A program made the translations under genes and the position numbers. From Channallabes apus (Eukaryota; Chordata; Actinopteri; Siluriformes; Clariidae), in assembly GCA_030522415.1 (NCBI GenBank), contig CM060121.1, forward strand, positions 680,001 to 744,000: a stretch of DNA of 64,000 bases, written 5' to 3'. The stretch's first letter is position 1. Each line of letters starts with the position of its first letter. The notes under the pieces are model-generated. The model was not told the origin of the DNA, did not search any database, and saw only the letters and a list, made by a program, of their open reading frames with translations. Shown in pieces: positions 1-9,956 of this stretch.

Positions 1-70
1 GTTTACTCAGAACCTCAGCAAGATGTTTGAAGTGAAATATTTGTTGTCTGAGGGTTCTTGCTCTTCACAG

Positions 71-158
71 CTCCAACGGCTGTCTGTCTGAAGGAGAAGA
101 AGCAGACTGAAACCATCATCATGCACAAGAACAACATTCTTGACGATATCCAGGTAGA

Positions 159-234
<76 letters not shown>

Positions 235-1354
235 AAACACTTGACACATCACATTTCCTTGTCTCTCACAGAAACTCCGGCTGGAGATCGAGAACGTCAT
301 GAGCGAGATCCACACCATGGAGTCTAACGAGGAGAAGTGAGTCACTTTCATCACCCCCACTCACACTTTGGGTTCTCCTGTGCAGGACCGCTCATGTCTC
401 TCATCCAAGCTGTACAAGTAGTTATGTATAATGTTATTACTCAGTCGTGCATAGTTTCTTACAGATTTACAGAAACCATGGGGTCCTTCAGGGCTTCTGT
501 AGATGGTCAGTAGTTCTAAAATGAAAATCTTCATTTTGCTCTTTACTTTTCAGCATTAGAAACATTGTATCTTCTCAGGAGGACTTAAAGGTTCTATATA
601 GAGACCTGCAATGAGGTAGAACCCTTTTTGGGACAGAATGAGATACCCATGAAGAACACATTTCCTTCAAGTAATACAAGCAATTAAGCTGTTATCCTCA
701 ATCGGAGACTTCTGAAAGCATGGAAAACAGGTTCCTCAGAGGTTCTTAGGATGGTTACTGGTTCTGTCCAACATTAATATGGCATCTGTATATTGAGAAC
801 CCTAATCTAAGTAGAATGGGTTCCAAATGGAGGTTTATTTCAAAGTTAAGAACACTTAGTTTAGATGAAGTGTTCTTCAGTTGTCCAGCTGCAGGAACAC
901 TAAAAGGTTTTATGTAGAACCAATTTATTCCCAGTAGAACTTGTGTTGGTAAGCTAAGGAACCCTTAAAGAACCTAAAACACTTTAGCTTGATGTTTAAA
1001 GAAAAACATTTATAACTGAACCATTCTCGGACTCTGAATGTAGAACTTTGGAGACATAAAGAACCTTGAATTATAGCAGAAATTATATCTTTTTATAAAC
1101 TACTGTATAAAACAATAAAGTGTTTCAGGCTGAAGGAGTCACAGGAGATTTTAAGTCACTCTAAAATCATCAGCATCATTCTTATCACTGTGCTGAGTGT
1201 GTGTTATTTTCAGCGTAGCGCTCTGGAGAACCGAAAAAAGAACTGAGGAACCGGAAAAACTGAAGCGAGTCTCATTTTCAGTGTAACAGTGGCGGTCAAA
1301 GTGAAAAAGCCTTTCAGTACCAGGAAACACTGAGAGTGAGATAGACCACTGCGC

Positions 1355-1390
<36 letters not shown>

Positions 1391-1781
1391 TGTGTGTGTG
1401 TGGGCGAGAGTTTCCTGTATTATCAGCAATCTACATCGTTACCGAGAAGCTGAACCTTTAAAATTTGCGCATGAAGCAAGACCATGTCCAAAAACCTCTT
1501 TGTGATAAAGCGATGATGTCATCACACGTCATAAAAAAAATCTTATCACAATCCTGAATGTCACGATGATGTGGTTTAATGTTTAACACTTTGATATTTT
1601 CTTTTTCCTTTCTCAATATCAGTAAGAACATCGTGATGAGCAGAATGTTCCTCTGCGGGAAGAAGAAGTTCAACATGGACCCAATAAAGGCAGGTTTTTG
1701 TGCTGAAGCGAAAGAATTAAGACAAGAATAAAATTAAGACAAGAATAAAATGTGAAGCTGTGGTTGAAGGCAAGATGTAGG

Positions 1782-1816
<35 letters not shown>

Positions 1817-2173
1817 CACATCCTGCGCTACACTTTACACCTGCAGCGTCTTTCAGAACATCATCGAGTCACGGAAAATAAAAAATAAAAACGTGAGATG
1901 TGAAATTAAAGGACGGATTTCCGTCGACATCTGTGATGGTGACCGCGCAAAAAAAAAAAGAGAGAACAAGAAGTCATTACAGCTATGAACAGCTCAGGAT
2001 TTAGACATACCACATTTTTTTTTAATTCAAAAGCTTAAAAAACAAGAATCCCACAAAACACACACCTGACATTAGTGCTATGAACTGTAATAACACTTTA
2101 TATCCAGTGACACACAGGTTTACATTAAAGCTCATGTTTCACTCTTGTGTCTGTTCACGTCTCTGAATCCTGA

Positions 2174-2212
<39 letters not shown>

Positions 2213-2954
2213 GTAGGGCATCCAGTACCTGTTAGATAATGATCTGTTGGATGAAACTCCAGAAACGGTGGCCGAGTTTCTGTACAAAGAGGACGGACTG
2301 AACAAAACGGCCATCGGGAACTTCCTCGGGGAAAGGTGGGCGGAGTTTACATCCTATCTCCACCCACAACACCGCCAGATCCTCACCTCCACGTCTGCAG
2401 ATCATTTACATTTATTTACGTTAACTGAATTAAATCTAGGAGATGTTTCAGCTAAAAGGATATTACTGAGTAATAAACACTTGTTTTTTGTCTTTTGATG
2501 TTAATAAAACAAATAAGCAAACAAAAACACAGCTTGTTATGTTGCTAGGTAACCGTGTCTCCTCCTGCTGCACTATTGGCTGACACTGGAGACTCCTTCC
2601 ACTAGATAATTTTAGATGAAGAATATAGCGTTTAGGTTTAACCCGGTACTGTAGGATTGGAGAGGGGTGAAGAGGCGTGTTCTCCATAAGAAGACCTTTG
2701 GATAGAAGCTGATTGATGTGATTTTTAATGATTTCAGGGAAGAGTTCCATCTACAGATCCTGAAAGCTTTCGTAGATCTCCACGAGTTCTCCGACCTGAA
2801 CCTGGTGCAGGCTTTGAGGTAAGTGAGGATGAACCGGCTTCTTCTTCTTCTTCTTCTTGTCTATTCATGTCTTCACTGTGCAAAGTAGTCGAAGGTTGAA
2901 GAAAAGTCATGAAATGATAAAGTTCATCCCAGAGTGTCTGGTTAAACTTTTTTT

Positions 2955-3027
<73 letters not shown>

Positions 3028-4571
3028 GCAGTTTCTATGGAGCTTCCGTCTCCCGGGTGAGGCTCAGAAGATCGATCGCATGATGGAGGCCTTCGCTCAG
3101 AGATACTGTATCTGCAACCCCGGCGTCTTTCAGTGCACAGGTACCACGACATGGATCATCACTGACCATCACACACCAACACACACCAACACACACCAAC
3201 ACACACCAACACACCGTTTCCCACTCAGTTCACACAAAAACAACAACACAACTTTTCTTTAAGATTAGAGTAAAGGGGCGGAGTCAGGAGTCCAGAGCAA
3301 ATCATCTGCTCTACACAGGCTCAGAGTTAATATCATGTCCACTGAAACCTCCGTACGGCTGGGATTATTTATAAATGTGTGTAAGCTAAGCTGCTGAAGA
3401 TGTGAGTTTTCATTCTCAGACCATTTTAGGATTTAACCACACGCTCATCTGATCACGAGAGCAGAACCTCATGAGAATGAGTATGTGTGTGTTATCGTTC
3501 CAGACTCTTGTTATATTCTGTCGTTCGCCATCATCATGCTGAACACCAGCCTGCACAACCCCAACGTGAAAGAGAAAACCACTCTGGAGCGCTTCATCAG
3601 CATGAACCGAGGCATCAACCAGGGAGGAGATCTTCCCAGTGACCTCCTGACCGTGAGGAACATTCACTTACCTTCCCAAACCACTTCCCAAGCCTCTTCC
3701 CAAACCACTTACCTTACCACTTCCTTAACCACTTCCCTTACCACTTCCTTAACCACTTCCCAAACTACTTCCCAAACTACTTCCCAAACTACTTCCTTAA
3801 CCACTTCCCAAACCACTTCCCAAACCACTTCCCTTACCACTTCCCAAGCCTCTTCCTTTACCACTTACCTTACCACTTCCTTAACTAGAGATCCAGTAAG
3901 ACGCTGCTCCTCTCAGAGCTTTGTGTGTTTTCATTCCTCGGCTTCTCCTGATTTCAGAAACTGTACGAGAGCATAAGAAGTGAACCGTTTAAGATCCCGG
4001 TGGATGATGGGAACGATCTCACACACACCTTCTTCAACCCTGACCGAGAGGGATGGTTGCTCAAAGAGGGTGAGACTCGAACCAACGCTGTCCTTTACTC
4101 AATTCTCTTTTATTTGTGTAGTGTGATTAACAATAGAGAGTTAAAAGGAGCTTTAAAGAAAAAAAAGGTTCAGGACTTAAAATAAGGATATAAAGATATT
4201 AAGATAATCTCTCTCTCTCTCACTCACTCACTCACTCACTCACTCACTCACTCACACTAACACCTCTTCGTCCGTCCTCTAGGGGGCAGAGTGAAGACCT
4301 GGAAGAGGAGGTGGTTTATTCTGACAGACAGCTGCCTGTACTACTTCCAGTACACCACTGTGAGTCACATCAGAATCAATAATACATCAACGACTGGACA
4401 CACGCAGCAGGTGGAACATTTGGATGGAACGTTAAGACTTTTAATTATTTTTTTAGGACAAAGAACCCAAGGGGATCATTCCTCTGGAGAACCTGAGCAT
4501 CAGGGAGGTGGACGACCCACACAAACAGGTGCAGTACACACTACCGTGCAGAAGATCACGTCACATGACTT

Positions 4572-4633
<62 letters not shown>

Positions 4634-4720
4634 CTTGATACTTATTTTCATGGGAGAAGTAAAAGTGTGCACTGAGGCATCTCCATTAACTGAGTCATAA
4701 CAACAGTGCAGTATGAACAG

Positions 4721-4765
<45 letters not shown>

Positions 4766-4822
4766 GAGCATTTAACTCAATGTCACAAAATACTGTACTA
4801 AATTGACTTTGTGTGTGTGCGT

Positions 4823-4880
<58 letters not shown>

Positions 4881-5034
4881 TCTGCTTCGAGCTCTTCATC
4901 CCTCACAGTAATGGACAGAAGATAAAGGCGTGTAAAACAGACCCGGACGGTCGAGTGGTTACGGGGAAACACCAGGCGTACAAGATCAACGCTGCTTCTG
5001 CTGAGGAGAGAGACGACTGGGTTCAGGCAATCAG

Positions 5035-5078
<44 letters not shown>

Positions 5079-6480
5079 ACATTTTATATATGCACTACCG
5101 CTCTAAAGTTTGTACTAGAGATGTTCCAATACCATTTCCCCTCCCGATACCGATTCCGATACTTGGGCTCAGGGTATCGGCCGATACCGAGTACTGATCC
5201 GATACCTGCGTGTGTATCTGTACATGTATATATAATTTATTTTTTAAGTAAAATACTACTAGCCCTGTGTAACGGGTTCGACCCTAAGTGCACGGGCGAG
5301 ACCATGAAACACGGACACGAGGCGAGGTCTTACAGGGAAAAGGGTCATTTATTTAGGAAAATGGGGAAGGAAAGGGTTAAAGGCTCTCTGCGGTCTTTTC
5401 CCCTTCGGCGGCAGGGATGCGAAGGCGGGCTCGACGCGAGCGATATCAATTTGGGCGCACGCCCATCACAGGCGCACGCCGTGACACTCTGTAAGTAAGC
5501 TAAGCTAGCAAAGCTAGCGGGCATGAATAGGTTATGTTTAGGAAAATGGTATCGGATCGGTACGTGGACTCAAATACTCGCCGATTCCGATGCCAGATTT
5601 TGTTGTGGTATCGGCAGCAGTGGTATGATACCAGTATCGGAATCGGAACAACCCTAGTTTGTACACCCCAAAATCCACAAGAATCTCCTGTGAACAGTTG
5701 ATATTGAGATGTTTATCTGCTACTTCTGCTCTGTGAAGCTTCATAACGGCTCTAATCTGAGGTGCTGGTTGTTAACTGGTGATTTCTGAGGCTGGTGACT
5801 CTAAATGAACGTCTCCTCTGTAGGTCAGTTCTGGTCTTGTTCTCCTGTGAAGGTCTTCATGAGGGACAGTTTCATCATCATGGAGCTCGATGGGTTTTAC
5901 AAACACACTCGATTATAATAAAACTGTTCTTGTAGGAACTGTTCCAGTTGTTGTTGCGTAATTACCTAATGCCATGTGTGTTATTTCATAGTTTTGAAAT
6001 CCCCGGTATTGTTGTAAAATATAGAAAATAAATCACTAAACAAAACAAAAATAATTTGCACGTGATCGCAAACTTTTGAGCGGTGGTGTGTGTTGCTAAA
6101 AAAGAAACCAGATTAAGGGAACGCTTGATGATGGTTTGAACGGAATTTTCCCTCATATGTAGAGTATGAGAGGTGTTCAAGTGAATCCGGGACTAAGTGT
6201 TCCCTTAATTTGATTGAGACATTGATAGACAGACACATAAAAATGTTTAGGCAGACATTTACAATTTGCAAATGTGTAGATTTAATTTCTGAGAACCTGG
6301 ATTAATTAAATCTAGATTAATTAAACTCAGACATGTTTTATTTTCCCGACCCTCAGAGCCTGCATCACTAAAGACCCGTTCTACGACCTGGTGTCCGCTC
6401 GCAAACGGAAAATCATCACCAACAACAACAGCAACACCATAGAGTGCAGAAGCAGAACTGAAGCAGAAGCATCGTTTTAA
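71..6480 (+). CDS. cyth4: Cytohesin-4-like Arf guanine-nucleotide exchange factor (3' 12 coding exons; start outside window)
   Basis: Coding exons: 71-153, 272-336, 1623-1689, 2217-2335, 2738-2818, 3028-3140, 3504-3652, 3958-4069, 4283-4359, 4457-4528, 4880-5034, 6357-6480 (TAA). Phases join without a break into about 404 residues, near the family's usual 390-400, so only a short N-terminus is missing. Order: coiled coil ([19 protein letters not shown]), Sec7 domain (from GKKKFNMDP, with [17 protein letters not shown] holding the catalytic glutamate finger), PH domain ([20 protein letters not shown] to [18 protein letters not shown]), then a basic tail. Family role: loads GTP on ARF1/ARF6 at membranes after PH binding to phosphoinositides. 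The stretch [10 protein letters not shown]...GRVV and [17 protein letters not shown] resembles CYTH4 more than CYTH1-3, as I recall those sequences. The exon junction gives the two-glycine PH form. Intron 3 has a GC donor. The tail is about 20 residues longer than in mammals. Paralogue assignment is less sure than family assignment. Confidence 0.9.
154..1622 (+). other. cyth4 introns 1-2: CA repeat and AGAACC/GGTTCT-rich stretch
   Basis: Intron 1 (154-271) is mostly a (CA)n tract of about 70 bases that begins 7 bases after the donor. Intron 2 (337-1622) holds, from about 450 to 1,130, many short AGAACC/GGTTCT-type words in both orientations, then a TG repeat (1,358-1,402). No gene is seen. 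Confidence 0.6.
3668..3887 (+). repeat. 12-bp minisatellite in cyth4 intron 7
   Basis: About 18 copies of a 12-base unit of the type CCACTTCCCAAA/CCACTTCCTTAA begin roughly 15 bases after the donor of exon 3504-3652. The strand is pyrimidine-rich. Units differ mainly at the last four bases, so two or three subtypes are interspersed. Confidence 0.75.
4576..4878. repeat. TG / CA / TG microsatellite triplet in cyth4 intron 10
   Basis: The intron before exon 4880-5034 contains (TG)n at 4,575-4,630, (CA)n at 4,724-4,763 and (TG)n at 4,810-4,876. The last tract runs straight into the acceptor (GTGTGCAG). The middle CA tract can pair with either TG tract in the pre-mRNA. Confidence 0.8.
5116..5656. 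mobile_element. Non-autonomous hAT element (MITE) in cyth4 intron 11
   Basis: Terminal inverted repeats TAGAGATGTTCC (left) and TAGGGTTGTTCC (right, reverse complement) are flanked by a perfect 8-bp target duplication, GTTTGTAC (5108-5115 and 5657-5664), the hallmark of hAT transposition. The interior is rich in CCGATACC/GGTATCGG words, a familiar teleost family. It has no transposase ORF and is itself interrupted by an LTR-like insertion at 5268-5486. Confidence 0.85.
5268..5486 (+). mobile_element. Candidate solo LTR nested in the hAT MITE
   Basis: A 219-bp GC-rich block starts TGTAACGGG and ends GTGACA (TG...CA ends). It is flanked by near-identical 5-mers CCCTG (5263-5267) and CTCTG (5487-5491), and it breaks the AT-rich MITE interior. 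Its first 130 bases resemble 29,077-29,200, which shares the word GCGAGGTCTTACAG. There is no ORF of note. LTR identity is inferred from ends and length. Confidence 0.5.
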
Positions 6481-6728
6481 TGATTTCATCATCATCTCTC
6501 CAACCTCTGATCATTGCAGAGTCACTGGGAGGCGGAATAAACTCCCCTGAATTGACGGAGAAGGTCACCGGAGTCAGACTGAGACGGGTGAAGACCACAC
6601 AGCGGTGTTTAACCCACAGGCTGGACTTCTCACACCTGCACTTCCTCTATTCTCTATCAACTGCTTTTATCTCTTGGTGCTGAGCATGAGAATTTATTTT
6701 CATAATTTAGTTTTTGGAAATAAAACCT

Positions 6729-6797
<69 letters not shown>

Positions 6798-7508
6798 CCT
6801 ACATATCAGCATTAACTCCTAAAAGTAGTAGATTGCTGTAAGTCGCAGGGGGGCGGAGCTTAATTTAGTGCATTGTGTAGTTTTTATATTTCTAAAATGT
6901 GATGTAAATACTCATTCTATCAAAATCAGGTTATAAAGCTGACACTGTATACACACTCTCTCAGGGTCGAATTAAACCCTACGTCATATTACTGTATGTG
7001 TTTTTCCTGTGTTGTAAATATTTTTTAGAATAAATCTACAGTGTAGTTAAAGTGTGTATGAAACTTAAGTAAGGAATGAAACACTTTTGGAAACGTGCTG
7101 TTTGTATTACATAATTTCCCACAACAGCTCGTTCCTTTGTGCTTTATTCCTCTTATTCCACAGCCATTTACCAACAATTACTTTTTCATTTTAATTCATG
7201 AGCATTGTGTATTTCTCCTATTACTGTACTTCAGAATTAATTCACTTATATAATATATATATATATATTTATACACACGTTTCCAGAGACAGGTCACTTC
7301 CTGTTATGTTAAAGCAGCTATAAAAACTCTTCCTCTGTACTGAAGATGTCTGAAAATGTAAATGTAACCACGTCCCCGTAGTTATTATTGAAACCGTAAT
7401 ACAATATGGTTATTAGAGCGAGTGCATTAATATAATCCTGCACTAATGTCGGAGAATTAATCAACACCCTCTGACAGCACTGAGGTGTAAAAGCACAATA
7501 TCAAATCA

Positions 7509-7546
<38 letters not shown>

Positions 7547-7828
7547 GAATTTAGAAGGTTGTGTTTAAAATTAAATGTGAACGGCAGTTTTGGCACTGAC
7601 AAGTTTTTAATGGTGTAAATTTTGAGTAAAAATGATGTATAAAGAAATTATTAATTTATTAAATGTGTATTAAATTGTGTGAGTTTCTTATTTTTGCACT
7701 TTTTTTCATAAATACCTGCAGCATTAATTAACACTACTCACTCATGCACACACACATGAAACACTTGCATACACACATATGAAACATGCACAAACAAAGG
7801 GAACTGTAACGGTGTAGGGAACGAGTGA
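6481..7828. other. cyth4 3' UTR and AT-rich intergenic DNA
   Basis: Contains the cyth4 3' UTR, a CA plus TC microsatellite (6,731-6,793), an AT run near 7,250 and a TG repeat (7,510-7,541). No coding potential is recognised. Confidence 0.5.
6719..6724 (+). terminator. Candidate poly(A) signal of cyth4
   Basis: AATAAA lies 239 bases after the cyth4 stop and just before a CA/TC microsatellite. A second AATAAA-like site is near 7,027. This is inferred from motif and position only. Confidence 0.5.
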
Positions 7829-8050
7829 ACAACGGATCTTCATGGAAAAGGGAATGAAATCATGATGTATCTCTGGAGTGTGAACAAATTGAACTCGATG
7901 AATGATTTATATATTTATTATCATTATTATCGAGGACGACGTCATATAAATAGGACACAATAATTTAAATACTTAGTATTATATAGGCTAGTAATCCGTA
8001 AAATTTAATTATAAATAAAATAAATACATCTCTGTACATCTTGTAAATTA
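7829..8050 (+). repeat. Dispersed AT-rich repeat, copy 1
   Basis: Shares ordered blocks with 23,898-24,500: AACGGATCTTCA, GGAAAAGGGAATG, CTGGAGTGTGAA, ATCATTATTATCGAGGAC (close match), ATATAAATAGGACACAATAA and TATTATATAGGCTAG. The family is unclassified. No ORF is present. The right end merges into the Tc1 remnant near 8,095. Confidence 0.65.
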
Positions 8051-8866
8051 ATTGAATCGTTTATTTATAAGTTATACTCTTTGTTATCAACTTGCTGTTT
8101 TCAGAGGAAGAAAAATGCCGACTATGACACTAAGAACACCACAGTCCCTACAGTCCAGCACGGAGGTGGAAACATTAGGCTTTGGGGCTGTTTCTCTGCT
8201 AAAGGTACAGATTGACTTTGCTGCACTGAGGAGCCGATGGATGAGGCCATGTGTTATAAGATTTTGGATGAGAACCTCCTGAAGATGGGTTGTGGATGGG
8301 TCTTCCAGCATGTAAATGACCCCAAACACACTGCCAAGGCAACTAAGGAACGGCTCAAGAATAAGCACATTAAGGTCATGGAGTGGTCTAGCCGGTCTGC
8401 AGACCATAATCCAATAGACAATTCATGGAGAGAGCTGTAACTTCGAGTTGCCAAGCAACAGGCAAGAAACCTTAAACATTTAGAGAAAATCTGTAAAGAA
8501 TTGTGGATCAAAATGCATCCCAAGATGTGTGCAAATCTGGTAAACAACTACAAGAAACGTCTTCCCGCTGTGCTTTCCAGCAAAGGTTTCTCTACCAAGT
8601 ACAGTGGAACCTCGGATTACGAGCAACTTCCTGTTGGTGACGTAGCTTCCTGTTTTTGTTCCTTTCGCATTTGTATCAGCGTTTAAATTACATAGCTTTT
8701 TCATTTATACAATAATATTAATAGCAACTAGCTTTTACATCTCCATACTATTCGGCTTCGCCTTTTTTTCTGCAATTTTTGGAGAACGTGCGAGTTTCCT
8801 CGTCTAAGAACAACAAACGGAATTCATCTCCAAACAACTAAAACTCCGACACAGAGGTACGTTATA

Positions 8867-9544
8867 ATGTCTACCGTTCAGCTTGTTCAGTGTGTAGAGT
8901 GCAGGATGTTTAGACATTCTTCCTCCGTCATTAGTGATAATTTTATTTGTGATAGGTGTGTGTTAGTGAGCACTCTGACGGAGAAGATATCAGCATTAGA
9001 GGAGCGCATCCAGACTTTAGAGAGTGTTAGAGAGTGTGAGAGCAGCGTTATTCCTGTAGCGGACAGTCTGGGTGCCACAGGCGGAGATAAACAGCCAACG
9101 ACTCCGGCATTAGAGCCCTCACAGCGGGGCGAGTGGGTGACGACTCGGCGGCATACTCGTTCAGCCAAAGCTAACGCTAAGGCTAGCCCACCGGAGCACA
9201 CCTCCTCTGCGCCTCACGTGTCCAACAGGTTTGCTCTCCTCAGTGCTGCACCCGCTGAGAAACCTGAAAGAGCTCTGGTTATAGGAGACTCTATACTGAG
9301 GCACGTGACATTAGCTAGACCTTTAGGGGCGGCAGTGGTTAGGTGTATCCCGGGAGCCAGAGCACCGGACATAGCAGGTAATCTTAGGGCTCTAAGACAG
9401 CCCAGGTTCTCTAAGATAGTGGTACATGCTGGAGCTAATGATATACGCCTTCGTCAGTCAGAGGTTAGTAAGAGCAACTTTACAGAGTCGTACAAAAACA
9501 CGGACACAAATTTAACTCATTTAAAATTCTTTATAGTAACATAA
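8867..9544 (+). pseudogene. L2-type LINE ORF1, truncated (zinc-finger/coiled coil plus SGNH esterase domain)
   Basis: The ATG at 8867 opens 225 codons. The N-terminus has paired cysteines (CVEC...CDRC), then a coiled coil (LTEKISALEERIQTLE). A C-terminal SGNH/GDSL-like part has block I GDS (LVIGDSILRH) and block III GAND (VVHAGANDIR). This layout is known for ORF1 of fish L2/CR1-group LINEs. Homology appears to stop near SEVSKSNF (about 9,480) and the rest of the ORF reads into unrelated DNA, so the esterase domain lacks its C-terminal catalytic Asp-His block. Confidence 0.7.
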
Positions 9545-9564
9545 GTGTATTTAGGTATATTAAG

Positions 9565-9955
9565 TTCAATTCAATTCAGTTTTATTTGTATAGCGTTTTT
9601 AACAATTGACATTGTCTCAAAACAGCTTTACACAATCAAAAGAATTATTTAAGTTTGTATGGAATGTGAATGTGTATGAATCAGAATGGTCAGATAGTCC
9701 CTGGTGAGCAAGCCGAGGGCGACAGTGGCAAGGAAAAACTCCCTGAGATGGTAATAGGAAGAAACCTTGAGAGGAACCAGACTCAACAGGGAACCCATCC
9801 TCATCTGGGTGAAACAGATAGCAGGAAATGATCTGCATTTATACAGTGTTAAGTGTTAGGTTCAGTTATAATAGTTTATGTTAATTGATGTTAAAATGGA
9901 GTCCAGTAGTTATTGGAGACTCAGATAGACTTGTAGAAAGTTCCAGCTCAGTCGA
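9565..9955 (-). repeat. Inverted L2 3' end (3' UTR and tail)
   Basis: On the minus strand this reads as an L2 3' UTR ending in the common fish tail (AGCTGTTTTGAGACAATGTC ... ATACAAATAAAACTGAATTG). Bases 9,690-9,955 are the reverse complement of 12,190-12,460 with few changes. The same tail recurs on the minus strand at 27,976-28,050. Confidence 0.7.
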
Positions 9956-9956
9956 T

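Noticed and set aside
71..6480. cyth1, cyth2 or cyth3 as the identity of the cytohesin
   Set aside because: The Sec7 part is shared by all, but the PH C-terminal half and the neighbouring grap2/fam83f fit cyth4 best. Kept as a residual alternative.
8867..9544. Host GDSL esterase gene
   Set aside because: The zinc-finger plus coiled-coil N-terminus and the flanking L2 RT identify it as LINE ORF1.
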